Source of the DNA: Herminiimonas sp.
GTDB lineage: Bacteria; Pseudomonadota; Gammaproteobacteria; Burkholderiales; Burkholderiaceae
Assembly (NCBI RefSeq): GCF_030655415.1
Contig: NZ_JAURVN010000002.1
Coordinates: 1-64,000 of the forward strand
Direction of reading: 5' to 3'
Length of the DNA stretch: 64,000 nucleotides
Under the pieces are notes generated by a model. That model did no database searches. It saw only the letters and a program-made list of their open reading frames with translations, and was not told where the DNA came from. Made by a program: the position numbers and the translations under genes. Below, in pieces: positions 1 to 9,508 of the stretch; position 1 is the stretch's first letter; each line of letters opens with the position of its first letter.

Positions 1-507
<507 letters not shown>

Positions 508-961
508 CAATCTCTGTTTAATGTCATTGCTGACATGGTTCTTTCGAACCGGTCGCTCACTCAAAATACTGACAGGTACTTTCGTTTAACCGAAAGTATC
601 TATATTTCTTTGTGAGCATTTAATATTTAAAGTTATAACCACCAAGCAAGCTTGATAGTCGCGCTTCCATTAAACGCCCACACTTATCGACTGTTAATTT
701 TTAAAGAACTTCTTGTCTGCTTCGCTGTTTTAGCGGCGCTGCGAATCGTTTTGTTCGTCAGCAGCAGAGAGATGAGATTATGTGGCATGTCTTCGTTTTC
801 GTCAACATCTTTTTAAGAAACTTTTTAAAAAGATTCGTTTCAAATTTCTTCAAAACGACTAACAAAAACGCCAACTTCAACCACCACTTCTACACCCCCG
901 CCACACCCAATTCAGCTCGCTACACTCTGCGTTTCGCTGCTTGTTCTGCGACGGGAGCCGA
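508..961 (-). other. rRNA operon leader (no protein gene seen)
   Basis: This is the transcribed leader between the rRNA promoter and the 16S 5' end. It contains a boxA-type antitermination element and AT-rich sequence that would fold with the distal spacer into an RNase III processing stem. That fold is inferred from rRNA operons in general and was not checked here. A short plus-strand reading frame at 780-968 has no ribosome binding site or plausible protein sequence. Confidence 0.75.
697..711 (-). promoter_or_regulatory. boxA antitermination element of the rRNA operon
   Basis: The minus strand reads AGTTCTTTAAAAATTA here. This matches the boxA core (TTCTTTAAAA) found in the leaders of betaproteobacterial rRNA operons, where the Nus factors bind to prevent Rho termination. 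Its place between promoter and 16S gene fits. Confidence 0.75.
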
Positions 962-991
962 ACTATAGCAAAGCACTTCAAACCTTGGCAA
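962..991 (-). promoter_or_regulatory. rRNA operon promoter
   Basis: On the minus strand there is a -35 box TTGCCA (986-991), an 18-base spacer and a -10 box TATAGT (962-967). It is followed by the GC-rich stretch TCGGCTCCCGTCG. A GC-rich discriminator is the hallmark of ppGpp/DksA-controlled stable RNA promoters. The distance to the 16S 5' end is about 450 bases, normal for an rrn leader. Confidence 0.7.
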
Positions 992-1043
992 GCACTTTCG
1001 CGTAAATAGTTTATTTCTTTTGAAATTACTTTTTATGCAGGCC

Positions 1044-1820
1044 TTAAAGGTTCTTGAATTTCGCTGCGCGCTTCTCTACAAATGCACGCATTCCTTCTTT
1101 CTGATCCTCTGTTGCGAAGGTGCTATGAAAAAGTCTGCGCTCGAACTGTACGCCCTCCGCCAACGTTGTTTCATAGGCACGATTGATGGATTCTTTGATC
1201 ATCATGACCATAGGCAGCGACATATTCGCGATGACGGTTGCGGCAGACAATGCTTCTTCTAATAACTTGTCCGCAGCAACTACGCGCGACACCAAGCCGG
1301 CACGCTCGGCTTCGGCCGCATCCATCATGCGTGCCGTCAAACACATATCCATCGCCTTGGATTTCGACACTGAACGCGGCAAACGCTGTGTCCCGCCAGC
1401 ACCAGGAATAATGCCCAGCTTGATTTCGGGCTGGCCAAACTTCGCCGTGTCCGCCGCAATAATAAAGTCGCACATCATCGCCAGCTCACAACCTCCGCCC
1501 AGCGCATAACCAGCTACCGCTGCGATGACAGGCTTGCGTACGCTGCGAATCTGCTCCCAGTTGCGCGTGATGTAATCGCCTTTATATACATCCATATAAG
1601 AGTAAGTCGCCATTGCGCCGATGTCCGCACCGGCAGCAAAGGCTTTCTCGCTACCGGTAATGATCATGCAGCCAATGTCATCATCCGCATCGAACGATTG
1701 CAAGGCCAAACCCAATTCATCCATCAATTTATCGTTGAGCGCATTTAATGCGGCAGGCCGATTAAGAGTGATCAGGCCGACCTTGCCGTGAATCTCAACG
1801 AGGATATTTTCGTATTGCAT
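1044..1820 (-). CDS. Enoyl-CoA hydratase (crotonase family)
   Basis: This 258-residue protein is a single-domain crotonase that adds water to trans-2-enoyl-CoA in fatty-acid or phenylacetate/aromatic breakdown. The oxyanion-hole segment is AFAAGADI near residues 60-67. The two catalytic glutamates are E112 ([11 protein letters not shown]) and E132 ([16 protein letters not shown]), with the same 20-residue spacing as in the mitochondrial enzyme. The start at 1820 has an AGGAG site seven bases upstream; the frame is open to 1847 without a better site. It lies alone between the rRNA promoter and mltA, so the substrate cannot be told from context. It resembles PaaF/FadB-like hydratases. Confidence 0.9.
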   Translation of the reverse strand: MQYENILVEIHGKVGLITLNRPAALNALNDKLMDELGLALQSFDADDDIGCMIITGSEKAFAAGADIGAMATYSYMDVYKGDYITRNWEQIRSVRKPVIAAVAGYALGGGCELAMMCDFIIAADTAKFGQPEIKLGIIPGAGGTQRLPRSVSKSKAMDMCLTARMMDAAEAERAGLVSRVVAADKLLEEALSAATVIANMSLPMVMMIKESINRAYETTLAEGVQFERRLFHSTFATEDQKEGMRAFVEKRAAKFKNL

Positions 1821-1860
1821 GAATAGCTCCTGTAAACCTACACTCACTATTAGAAGAACA

Positions 1861-3081
1861 TCATTTCGGCAACAACACCCACATCTCGCCGCGCTGCTTC
1901 ATGCGGCCTGCCTGCTCACCCGCTTCCGCACCAAAACCCCAGAAGTAATCAGCGCGCACCGGATTCTTGATTGCGCTGCCGGTATCTTGCGCCATGACCA
2001 GACGACGCAACGGAGTTTTACTCGCTGGCAGCGTCGCGACCAAAAATACCGGTACGCCCAGCGGAATAAATTGTGGATCAACCGCGATCGAACGCTGCGG
2101 CGTCAGCGGCACGCCCAATGCGCCTTTCGGCCCAACGTTGGGATCGTTTACTTTTTCTTCCTTGAAAAAGACATAGCTTGGATTTGCATTCAGCAATTCC
2201 TGCTGGCGCTTGGGATTAGCCTTCAGCCAGGCTTTGATGCCCTGCGCCGACGCCTGATCCAGCGTCAACTCGCCTTTATCTATTAGATAACGACCAATCG
2301 ATTTGTATGGATGACCGTTTTGATCAGCATACGCAATCCGCACTTGTTCTTTGCCATCGTCCAGTTGCACGCGGCCGGAACCTTGCACCTGCAGGAAAAA
2401 TGCGTCAATAGGATCGTCTACCCAGACAATTTCCTTACCGACCAGCGCGTTCGACTGACTCAGTTCCGCACGAGAAGGATAAGCAACCACTTTATTGCCG
2501 GCCAAACGACCGCGCACACGCTGACCTTTCAATTCGGGAAACACACTCACCAAATCAATAGTCAGAATGTCATCAGGCGCACGATGCAACGGAGTTTGAT
2601 ATTTGCCGCCACGTTTGCGCGAGCCTTGCAGCAAAGGTTCGTAGTAGCCAGTTACCGTGCCATACAAGGTGCCATCAGGGTTCGACACGCGATACGGCTG
2701 GAAGTAACGTTCAAAAAACTGCTGTACCGCATTCTCATCGTTACCATCCAGATTTGCCGCTGCCGTGCATGCCGCATTCCAGTTAGGACGACGAATCATG
2801 ACAACGCAAGACGACAAAAATGCGGGCAAAGCCTCGCGCTGATCATCGTCCTTCCATCCCGGCAATGCCGCAAATGTCACTGGCCGCAACGCAGGATTGA
2901 CCTCGGTACGAGGCAAGCCAGGCAGATCGCCGGGCGAAATGGTCGGCTTGCCTGGCGTTGCAGGAACCGTAACTGGCGCCGACGGTTCGACGACAACTGG
3001 CTGCTCGGGCGGACGCACACTGGAGCACGAAGCAAGGGCAAACAAAATGGATGCGAGTAAACTAAGGCGAATAAATGACAT
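1861..3081 (-). CDS. mltA: Membrane-bound lytic murein transglycosylase A
   Basis: This 406-residue lipoprotein cleaves the MurNAc-GlcNAc bond of peptidoglycan to give 1,6-anhydro-muropeptides. The N-terminus is a lipoprotein signal peptide with lipobox LASC (C19). A proline-rich tether leads into the MltA domain, and the C-terminal 3D domain holds the DTGSAIK motif and a second Asp about 12 residues later, in the region that carries the catalytic aspartate in this family. The ATG at 3081 is preferred over a TTG at 3096 because the lipobox position is then usual; neither has a good ribosome binding site. It is divergent from the small membrane protein at 3096. Confidence 0.92.
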   Translation of the reverse strand: MSFIRLSLLASILFALASCSSVRPPEQPVVVEPSAPVTVPATPGKPTISPGDLPGLPRTEVNPALRPVTFAALPGWKDDDQREALPAFLSSCVVMIRRPNWNAACTAAANLDGNDENAVQQFFERYFQPYRVSNPDGTLYGTVTGYYEPLLQGSRKRGGKYQTPLHRAPDDILTIDLVSVFPELKGQRVRGRLAGNKVVAYPSRAELSQSNALVGKEIVWVDDPIDAFFLQVQGSGRVQLDDGKEQVRIAYADQNGHPYKSIGRYLIDKGELTLDQASAQGIKAWLKANPKRQQELLNANPSYVFFKEEKVNDPNVGPKGALGVPLTPQRSIAVDPQFIPLGVPVFLVATLPASKTPLRRLVMAQDTGSAIKNPVRADYFWGFGAEAGEQAGRMKQRGEMWVLLPK

Positions 3082-3095
3082 GGGAGTGATGATCA

Positions 3096-3236
3096 ATGTG
3101 GCTATTATTTGTGGAAGCGGGAATCGCGCTGGGCTTGCTGATCTTTATCGTGTGGTGGACGATGTTCTCTGGTCAAAAGAAAGCAACGCCACCAACGAAG
3201 AAATCAACTCCGCCAAAAGACGACAAGTCTGAATAG
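3096..3236 (+). CDS. Small single-pass membrane protein, 46 residues, unknown function
   Basis: This is a short plus-strand frame between mltA and apaG. It starts at ATG 3096 with a clear GGAG site nine bases upstream (3083-3086) and ends at TAG 3234-3236. The N-terminal half is a hydrophobic helix of about 20 residues ending in a double Trp (residues 20-21). The rest is a hydrophilic tail rich in Lys, Thr and Pro, ending in an acidic patch. It exactly fills the gap between the divergent mltA start and the convergent apaG stop. I do not recognise a named family. The ribosome binding site, membrane helix and fit argue for a real gene. Confidence 0.65.
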   Translation: MWLLFVEAGIALGLLIFIVWWTMFSGQKKATPPTKKSTPPKDDKSE

Positions 3237-3245
3237 ACCAGCGAC

Positions 3246-3620
3246 TTAATGCAAAGTGCGCGGCAAGGACAAAACAAATTCAGGAATTTTTGCCACGAAC
3301 TGCTCGCCATCCTCCGCGACGCAAAAATACTCCCCCGCCATTGAACCCTGCGGCGTCGCCATCGACATGCCGCTGGTGTATTCGTATTGCTCACCTGGCT
3401 GCAGCAAAGGCTGATTGCCGACCACGCCCAATCCGCGCACTTCTTCAATGTGGTTATTGGCATCAGTAATGACCCAATGCCGAGAGATAAGCTGTGCGGC
3501 AACAGTTCCGGTATTTTTGATCTTTATCGCATACGCGAACACATAATTGGAATGATCGGGATCGGATTGCTCTTCCAGATATTGCGTAGTGACGTGAACG
3601 GTGAATTCGTAGGATGCCAT
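3246..3620 (-). CDS. apaG: ApaG family protein
   Basis: This 124-residue protein matches ApaG (about 125 residues in E. coli), a single fibronectin-type-III-like beta-sandwich associated with cobalt and magnesium resistance phenotypes and of uncertain biochemical role. Typical features are the N-terminal VTTQYLEEQS, the RHWVITDANN segment and the GSMAGEYFCV strand near the C-terminus. An AGAGGAA site sits just upstream of the start. It is transcribed away from rpe, so the 233-base gap up to rpe must hold two divergent promoters; no clear boxes were identified there. Confidence 0.93.
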   Translation of the reverse strand: MASYEFTVHVTTQYLEEQSDPDHSNYVFAYAIKIKNTGTVAAQLISRHWVITDANNHIEEVRGLGVVGNQPLLQPGEQYEYTSGMSMATPQGSMAGEYFCVAEDGEQFVAKIPEFVLSLPRTLH

Positions 3621-3853
3621 GTGATTCCTCTAGTGCCGCGCAGGCTTTGCCGCGTTTTATTTCAAATTTATAGGTAAGTCGAATGATAGCGCGTACCTGC
3701 GCTCTGTATCACCCACTATATATAGCAGTCGCAAACCGAAAGTATAAAAATCGGATACGCCGACCGCCACGGATCATCTTACGGAATCAACTTGCAGAAC
3801 GCAGCCCGAAGACCACAGGGTAAAATAGCAGCTTCATTTACAAAGTCACTACC

Positions 3854-4519
3854 ATGGCCAACTATCGCATCGCCCCCAGCATTCTCTCCGCCGATTTCGC
3901 CAGTCTTGGGGAAGAAGTCCGCAACGTCGTCACCGCCGGCGCTGACATCATCCATTTCGACGTGATGGATAACCATTACGTTCCAAATCTGACGATCGGC
4001 CCATTGGTATGCGAAGCGATACGCCCGCATGTGCAAGTACCTATCGATGTGCATCTGATGGTCAAGCCGGTAGATCGCATCATCCCGGATTTTGCCAAAG
4101 CCGGCGCCAACATCATTACCTTTCATCCGGAAGCATCCGAGCACGTTGATCGCACGCTGCAATTGATCCGCGATAACGGCTGCAAAGCCGGGCTGGTATT
4201 CAATCCCGCCACGCCTTTGCATTATCTGGAACACGTGATGGACAAACTCGACATCATTCTGTTGATGTCGGTCAATCCAGGCTTTGGCGGTCAATCTTTC
4301 ATTCCGCATACGCTGAAAAAAATCGCAGCCGTACGCAAATTGATCGATGAATCCGGTAGAGACATCATGCTGGAAGTCGATGGCGGCATCAAAGTCGACA
4401 ACATCGAAGCCGCGGCACGCGCAGGCGCAGATACTTTTGTCGCCGGCTCCGCTATTTTCGGCAAGCCAGATTACAAAGCCGTCATCGATGCGATGCGCGT
4501 CGAATTGGCGAAGGTATAA
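3854..4519 (+). CDS. rpe: Ribulose-phosphate 3-epimerase
   Basis: This 221-residue cytosolic enzyme interconverts ribulose 5-phosphate and xylulose 5-phosphate in the pentose phosphate pathway. It is a TIM barrel with all metal ligands visible: H34 and D36 ([10 protein letters not shown]), H67 (DVHLM) and D176 (LEVDGGIK). The phosphate-binding NPGFGGQSF loop is at about 141-149. It leads a tight operon with gph, whose ribosome binding site overlaps the end of rpe, and the tryptophan genes follow. This rpe-gph-trp order is common in Beta- and Gammaproteobacteria. Confidence 0.97.
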   Translation: MANYRIAPSILSADFASLGEEVRNVVTAGADIIHFDVMDNHYVPNLTIGPLVCEAIRPHVQVPIDVHLMVKPVDRIIPDFAKAGANIITFHPEASEHVDRTLQLIRDNGCKAGLVFNPATPLHYLEHVMDKLDIILLMSVNPGFGGQSFIPHTLKKIAAVRKLIDESGRDIMLEVDGGIKVDNIEAAARAGADTFVAGSAIFGKPDYKAVIDAMRVELAKV

Positions 4520-4521
4520 AT

Positions 4522-5223
4522 TTGTCTTCCAGCGCAACTGAAAACCAAATCCTGCACGGTATCCGTGGCGTCATCGTCGATCTCGACGGCACCATGCTGC
4601 ACACCGCACAGGATTTGCACATCACGATTAACCGCATGCGCGCAGATCTTGGTCTGGGACCGATCACGCTGGACACCGCGATCAGTTTCGTCGGCAAAGG
4701 CGCGGAGAATCTGGTGCGGCAAAGCATAGGTGTGGATTTTTCCGCGAGCGAAGTAGAATCGCGCTTCAAAGAGGCGATGGCACTGTTCGAAAAACATTAT
4801 TCCGACGTCAATGGCGAGTTCGCCACTGCTTATCCCGGCGTGCACGAAGGCTTGCAAGCCATGCGCGACCAAGGATTACGGATGGCTTGCGTCACCAACA
4901 AGCCGATCGCATTTGCCTTACCGCTGCTGCAAAAAACCGGCCTGGGCATTTATTTTGAAATCGTTTACGGCGGCAATTCTTTTGCGAAAAAGAAACCCGA
5001 TCCCATGCAGTTGCTGCAAGTCTGCAAAGATTTTGGACTACATCCATCCGAAGTCGTGGCCATCGGCGATTCAATCAACGACTCGCAGGCCGCACGCGCC
5101 GCAGGTTGCAAAGTTCTCAACGTTCCATATGGCTACAACCACGGGCAGTCTATACAAGACGTCGATAGCGATGGTATAGTTTCTTCGCTGCTAGACGCGG
5201 CACATCTTATTTCACCAACATAA
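4522..5223 (+). CDS. gph: Phosphoglycolate phosphatase
   Basis: This 233-residue HAD-superfamily enzyme hydrolyses 2-phosphoglycolate, a by-product of DNA-end repair. Motif I is DLDGTM with nucleophile D20 and acid D22, motif II is the VTNK Thr, and motif III is the KKKPDP Lys plus GDSINDS. The start is a TTG at 4522, two bases after the rpe stop. The GAAGGT site at 4510-4515 lies at the right distance, and no ATG occurs before motif I. The HAD nucleophile motif has Met where Leu is usual, a harmless change. Translational coupling with rpe is likely. Confidence 0.93.
   Translation: MSSSATENQILHGIRGVIVDLDGTMLHTAQDLHITINRMRADLGLGPITLDTAISFVGKGAENLVRQSIGVDFSASEVESRFKEAMALFEKHYSDVNGEFATAYPGVHEGLQAMRDQGLRMACVTNKPIAFALPLLQKTGLGIYFEIVYGGNSFAKKKPDPMQLLQVCKDFGLHPSEVVAIGDSINDSQAARAAGCKVLNVPYGYNHGQSIQDVDSDGIVSSLLDAAHLISPT
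5175..5180 (+). promoter_or_regulatory. Candidate -10 box for the trp leader transcript
   Basis: TATAGT occurs about 50 bases before the trp leader peptide, inside the end of gph. The region 17 bases upstream does not resemble TTGACA, so this is only a candidate. Transcription of the trp genes may also come through from the rpe promoter. Confidence 0.25.
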
Positions 5224-5229
5224 ATCATC

Positions 5230-5310
5230 ATGTCTCTCGACAAAAAACGACTCACGACACCAGGCGCGCATGAGGCTTGGCTATGGCGAGGCTGGCAAAT
5301 CTGGCGCTAA
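5230..5310 (+). CDS. trpL: trp operon leader peptide
   Basis: This 26-residue frame lies between gph and trpE. Its second half carries four Trp codons within nine (residues 17, 19, 22 and 25, in the order W-L-W-R-G-W-Q-I-W). Tryptophan is normally about one residue in a hundred, so the clustering is a strong sign of a leader peptide whose ribosome stalls when charged tRNA-Trp is scarce. The stop codon lies in the loop of a hairpin formed with the last Trp codons, followed by a terminator-like stem. It is too short for ordinary gene calling. Confidence 0.85.
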   Translation: MSLDKKRLTTPGAHEAWLWRGWQIWR

Positions 5311-5373
5311 ACGCCACTTGCCGTTGATCGTCTTTGCCTTTCCTGCATACCCGCGCGATCAGCAACGTTTTTT
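5294..5373 (+). promoter_or_regulatory. Transcription attenuator of the trp operon
   Basis: Hairpin 1:2 forms between GGCAA/TGGCG (5294-5306) and CGCCA/TTGCC (5312-5322), with one small internal loop, and overlaps the Trp codons of trpL. A second, imperfect hairpin pairs CGTTGATCG (5322-5330) with CGATCAGCAACG (5356-5367) and is followed by six T (5368-5373), as in an intrinsic terminator. A ribosome stalled on the Trp codons would open hairpin 1:2 and could prevent the terminator. The exact antiterminator pairing was not worked out. Confidence 0.75.
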
Positions 5374-5430
5374 GAACTACTTATTAAAGTACCAACCCGC
5401 TCGTCTACAATAGCGGTCCGGAGAGAACCC

Positions 5431-6927
5431 ATGACTGAACTCGAATTCAAATCGCTGGCCACGCAAGGCTATAACCGTATTCCACTGGTCGCCGAAGCAT
5501 TCGCCGATCTGGAAACGCCACTTTCGCTTTACCTCAAACTGGCGCAAACCCAGGATGCCGGCAAAAATACCTTTTTGCTGGAATCCGTTGTCGGTGGCGA
5601 ACGCTTTGGGCGCTATTCCTTTATTGGTTTGCCTGCCAACACCTTGATGCGCAGCTTCGGCACGCGTGTTGAAGTGGTACGCAACGGCGACATCGTCGAA
5701 ACCTTTGAAGGCAATCCACTTGAATTTATAGCGGAATTTCAGGCGCGCTATAAAGTAGCGATTCTGCCTGGCATGCCACGCTTTTGCGGTGGCTTGGCCG
5801 GCTATTTCGGCTACGACACTGTGCGCCATGTAGAAAGCCGCCTCGCGTACAGCACGCCAAAAGATGATCTCGGCCTGCCAGAAATACAGTTGCTGCTGAC
5901 GGAAGAACTCGCCGTTATCGACAATCTGTCGGGCAAGCTCTATCTGATTGTGTATGCAGATCCAACTCAGCCGGAAGCGTATTCCAAAGGCCGTCAACGC
6001 CTGAAAGATTTGCGCGCCAAATTGCATAGAGCAGTCGAAGCGCCAGTGACATCCGCGTCCATGCGCACCGATACAATTCGTGAATTCGATAAAAAAGATT
6101 ATCTCGCCGCTGTCACCAAAGCCAAAGAATATGTAATGGCTGGCGATCTGATGCAAGTGCAAATCGGCCAACGCATCAAGAAGCCGTATGTCGATGCACC
6201 GCTGACTTTGTATCGTGCACTGCGCTCGCTGAATCCATCGCCGTATATGTATTTTTACAATTTCGGCGACATGCAAATCGTCGGTGCGTCACCGGAAATT
6301 CTGGTGCGCAATGAGTCCATAGAAAACGGCAAAAAGAAAATCACGATTCGTCCTTTGGCAGGCACACGCCCACGTGGCGAGACGCCAGAAAAAGACGCGA
6401 TCCTGGCGAAAGAATTGCTGGCCGATCCAAAAGAAATCGCTGAACACGTGATGCTGATTGATCTCGCGCGCAACGACATCGGCCGCATTGCAGAAACTGG
6501 TAGCGTCAAAGTTACCGACAAGCTGGTCATTGAAAAATATTCCCACGTACAGCACATCGTCTCCAACGTCGAAGGCACATTGAAAGATGGCTTGTCGAAT
6601 CTGGATGTATTGAAAGCGACTTTCCCGGCCGGTACTTTATCTGGCGCGCCTAAAGTTCGTGCGATGGAAATCATCGACGAGCTTGAACCAACCAAGCGCG
6701 GCATTTACGGCGGCGCCTGCGGTTATCTGTCCTTCGGTGGCGAAATGGATCTGGCAATCGCAATCCGCACCGGCGTCATCAAGGATGGCATGTTGTACGT
6801 GCAAGCCGCCGCCGGCATCGTCGCCGACTCGGTACCCGAGATGGAATGGCAGGAAACTGAGAACAAGGCCCGCGCCGTTTTACGCGCTGCGGAACAAGTA
6901 CAAGATGGTTTGGATGGGGAGATTTAA
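5431..6927 (+). CDS. trpE: Anthranilate synthase component I
   Basis: This 498-residue large subunit converts chorismate and ammonia (from TrpG) to anthranilate. The N-terminal part (about 30-190) is the regulatory domain that binds tryptophan, with [10 protein letters not shown]. The C-terminal chorismate-binding domain (about 225-485) holds [25 protein letters not shown] and [24 protein letters not shown] site precedes the ATG. The stop is immediately followed by the trpG start. The upstream leader peptide and attenuator imply control by charged tRNA-Trp. Confidence 0.98.
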   Translation: MTELEFKSLATQGYNRIPLVAEAFADLETPLSLYLKLAQTQDAGKNTFLLESVVGGERFGRYSFIGLPANTLMRSFGTRVEVVRNGDIVETFEGNPLEFIAEFQARYKVAILPGMPRFCGGLAGYFGYDTVRHVESRLAYSTPKDDLGLPEIQLLLTEELAVIDNLSGKLYLIVYADPTQPEAYSKGRQRLKDLRAKLHRAVEAPVTSASMRTDTIREFDKKDYLAAVTKAKEYVMAGDLMQVQIGQRIKKPYVDAPLTLYRALRSLNPSPYMYFYNFGDMQIVGASPEILVRNESIENGKKKITIRPLAGTRPRGETPEKDAILAKELLADPKEIAEHVMLIDLARNDIGRIAETGSVKVTDKLVIEKYSHVQHIVSNVEGTLKDGLSNLDVLKATFPAGTLSGAPKVRAMEIIDELEPTKRGIYGGACGYLSFGGEMDLAIAIRTGVIKDGMLYVQAAAGIVADSVPEMEWQETENKARAVLRAAEQVQDGLDGEI

Positions 6928-7491
6928 ATGTTACTGATGATCGATAACTACGACTCCTTCACCTACAACCTGGTGCAGTATTTCGGCGAGTTGGGCGAAG
7001 ACGTGCACACGGTGCGCAATGATGAAATCACGCTGGAACAAATCGCTGCATTGAAACCGGAGCGCATCTGTATTTCGCCCGGCCCTTGCACACCGCATGA
7101 AGCTGGCGTCTCTATCCCTGTGTTGCAGCAATTTGCCGGCAAGCTGCCTATCCTTGGCGTATGCCTCGGCCATCAGGCAATTGGTGCGGCGTTTGGCGGC
7201 AAGGTCATCCGTGCGCAGCAAGTCATGCACGGCAAAACCTCGACTATCGAACATACAGGCGTTGGCGTCTTCAAGGATTTGCCTAGTCCGTACACGATCA
7301 CGCGTTACCACTCGCTGGCGATCGAACGTTCGTCATTGCCGGATTGCCTGGAAGTGACGGCGTGGACAGAAGATGGCGAAATCATGGGCGTGCGTCACAA
7401 GGATTTCGATATACAAGGCGTGCAATTCCATCCGGAATCCATCCTGTCGGAACACGGTCACGCGCTGTTGAAAAACTTCCTTGTCCGCTAA
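6928..7491 (+). CDS. trpG: Anthranilate synthase component II (glutamine amidotransferase)
   Basis: This 187-residue class I glutaminase releases ammonia from glutamine for TrpE. The catalytic triad is C79 ([10 protein letters not shown]), H168 and E170 (VQFHPES). The N-terminal [13 protein letters not shown] is typical of TrpG/PabA. The ATG directly follows the trpE stop, with GGGGAG inside the end of trpE as ribosome binding site, so the two subunits should be made by coupled translation. As no separate pabA is in the window, it may also serve p-aminobenzoate synthesis; that is inference. Confidence 0.97.
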   Translation: MLLMIDNYDSFTYNLVQYFGELGEDVHTVRNDEITLEQIAALKPERICISPGPCTPHEAGVSIPVLQQFAGKLPILGVCLGHQAIGAAFGGKVIRAQQVMHGKTSTIEHTGVGVFKDLPSPYTITRYHSLAIERSSLPDCLEVTAWTEDGEIMGVRHKDFDIQGVQFHPESILSEHGHALLKNFLVR

Positions 7492-7533
7492 ATGGATAAT
7501 GCTGGTCGCCATTTGAATACAGAAAGTCACGCC

Positions 7534-8568
7534 ATGCCGATTACTGATCAAGAAGCCCTGTTGCGCTGCATCGATCACCGTGAAATTTTCCACGATGAGA
7601 TGCTGCACCTGTTCCGCAAAATCATGCGCGGCGAAATGTCGCCTGTCATGATCGCGGCGCTGACCATGGGCTTGCGCGTGAAGAAAGAAAGCATAGGCGA
7701 GATCGCAGCGGCCGCACAGGTCATGCGCGAGTTCTCTACCAAAGTGCCATTGGCCGACACCACCAATCTGCTCGACATTGTCGGCACTGGTGGCGACGGC
7801 GCCAACACGTTCAATATTTCTACGGCTTCGATGTTTGTGGCAGCAGCTGCAGGCGCGCGCATTGCCAAGCACGGCGGGCGCAGCGTGTCATCGTCATCAG
7901 GTAGCGCCGATGTGCTGGAATCACTGGGCGCGAATATCAATTTGAAGCCGGAGTTGGTAGCAGAGTCGATTGCGCAAACCGGCATCGGTTTCATGTTCGC
8001 GCCGAATCATCACGCGGCGATGAAACACGCAGCGCCAGTGCGCAAGGAACTTGGCGTACGCACGATATTTAATATCCTCGGCCCACTGACGAATCCGGCT
8101 GGCGCGCCAAATATTTTAATGGGCGTCTTCCACGCTGATCTGGTCGGCATCCAAGTCCGCGTATTGCAACGCCTTGGTGCGCAGCATGCAATCGTGGTCT
8201 GGGGCCGCGACAATATGGATGAAGTATCGCTGGGCGCTGCAACCATGGTTGGTGAATTGGTCAATGGCGAGATTCGCGAATATGAGATCCATCCAGAAGA
8301 TTTTGGTTTGCAAATGATCGCCAGCCGCAATCTGAAAGTTGCCGATTCGCTGGAATCGAAAGTGAAAATTTTCGAAGCGCTGGATAACGTTAATGGAGCG
8401 GCACGCGATATCGTCGCACTGAATGCCGGCACAGCGCTGTACGCAGCTGGTGTCGCCAGCTCTATCGCCGATGGCTTGAAGCAAGCGCGTGAAGCAATTG
8501 CGTCGGGCGCGGCACGTGCCAAGCTGGAACAATTTGTTAGTGTCACGCAAGCACTAGGCAAAGCCTGA
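7534..8568 (+). CDS. trpD: Anthranilate phosphoribosyltransferase
   Basis: This 344-residue enzyme joins anthranilate to PRPP. The PRPP-binding glycine-rich loop [14 protein letters not shown] and the [15 protein letters not shown] segment are present. The metal-binding GRDNMDEVS lies further on. The frame is open to an ATG at 7492 right after trpG, but that codon has no ribosome binding site, and family members begin at the equivalent of Met 7534 ([12 protein letters not shown]), so the inner start was chosen. This is the stand-alone form, not the TrpG-TrpD fusion of E. coli. Confidence 0.95.
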   Translation: MPITDQEALLRCIDHREIFHDEMLHLFRKIMRGEMSPVMIAALTMGLRVKKESIGEIAAAAQVMREFSTKVPLADTTNLLDIVGTGGDGANTFNISTASMFVAAAAGARIAKHGGRSVSSSSGSADVLESLGANINLKPELVAESIAQTGIGFMFAPNHHAAMKHAAPVRKELGVRTIFNILGPLTNPAGAPNILMGVFHADLVGIQVRVLQRLGAQHAIVVWGRDNMDEVSLGAATMVGELVNGEIREYEIHPEDFGLQMIASRNLKVADSLESKVKIFEALDNVNGAARDIVALNAGTALYAAGVASSIADGLKQAREAIASGAARAKLEQFVSVTQALGKA

Positions 8569-8642
8569 CGCGACCAACTGATCGCGAATTACGCACGCCA
8601 CACGACCTGCCTTATCTGCATCACTATTTGAACTGAATCACT

Positions 8643-9443
8643 ATGTCCGACATTCTGAATAAAATCCTGGAAGTCAAAGCCGACGAAATCGCCGCTGCAA
8701 AAAAGTATCGCAGCCTGGCAAGTTTGCGTAGCGAAGTCGAAGCCGATAAGGAAGCGCGCGCAGCACTACGTGGTTTTGAAAATTCATTGCGTCAGAAAAT
8801 TGCTAGCGGCAATGCCGGCATCATTGCAGAAATCAAAAAGGCATCGCCTTCCAAAGGCGTGATTCGCCCAGACTTTCATCCTGCAGAAATCGCTGTCAGC
8901 TATGAACAACATGGTGCGGCCTGTTTGTCGGTACTGACAGATGTACAATTCTTCCAGGGCGCACCTGAGTATTTGAAACAAGCGCGCGCTGCGTGCTCCT
9001 TGCCAGTATTACGCAAGGATTTCATGATCGATCCGTATCAGTTGTATGAAGCGCGCTCATGGGGTGCGGATTGTATTTTGTTGATCGTCGCAGGTCTGGA
9101 TCATGGTTTGATGGCCGAACTGGAAGCTTGCGCGCATGAGCTCGGCATGAGTGTGCTGGTGGAAGTGCATAACGCCGAAGAATTGACGGCCGCTCTGCGT
9201 TTGAAAACGACTTTGTTGGGCGTGAACAACCGCAACTTGCGCACGTTTGAAACTTCACTGCAAACCACGCTGGATTTGTTGCCGCGTATTTCGCCGGATA
9301 AATTGGTGATTACCGAATCCGCGATCGTCACGCCCGATGATGTGAAGAGAATGCGCGATGCTGATGTACACGCATTTCTGGTTGGCGAAGCATTCATGCG
9401 CGCACCTGAACCAGGTGTGGAATTAAGCCGCCTGTTCAACTAA
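8643..9443 (+). CDS. trpC: Indole-3-glycerol phosphate synthase
   Basis: This 266-residue TIM-barrel enzyme makes indole-3-glycerol phosphate, the fourth step to tryptophan. Catalytic residues E63 and K65 sit in [11 protein letters not shown]. Other barrel motifs are [11 protein letters not shown] and [10 protein letters not shown] near the phosphate site. It is monofunctional: there is no TrpF domain, and trpF and trpBA are not in the window. It ends the tryptophan cluster and is followed by a perfect terminator hairpin. Confidence 0.97.
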   Translation: MSDILNKILEVKADEIAAAKKYRSLASLRSEVEADKEARAALRGFENSLRQKIASGNAGIIAEIKKASPSKGVIRPDFHPAEIAVSYEQHGAACLSVLTDVQFFQGAPEYLKQARAACSLPVLRKDFMIDPYQLYEARSWGADCILLIVAGLDHGLMAELEACAHELGMSVLVEVHNAEELTAALRLKTTLLGVNNRNLRTFETSLQTTLDLLPRISPDKLVITESAIVTPDDVKRMRDADVHAFLVGEAFMRAPEPGVELSRLFN

Positions 9444-9453
9444 AACATTGAAG

Positions 9454-9480
9454 CTGCGATAGCGAGCGCTATCGCAGTTT
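9454..9480. terminator. Bidirectional terminator between trpC and the M61 peptidase gene
   Basis: CTGCGATAGCG (9454-9464) and CGCTATCGCAG (9467-9477) form a perfect 11-base-pair inverted repeat with T-rich sequence after it (TTTATGTTTA). It lies between two convergent genes and can serve both. Confidence 0.8.
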
Positions 9481-9508
9481 ATGTTTATTCTGCTTTTTCA
9501 AACAGTCA

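Noticed and set aside
3779..4537. Long minus-strand frame opposite rpe
   Set aside because: It mirrors the codon pattern of rpe, whose catalytic residues are all present; the antisense protein has no recognisable features.
7492..7533. Upstream ATG as the trpD start
   Set aside because: It directly follows the trpG stop without a ribosome binding site; family members start at the equivalent of 7534.
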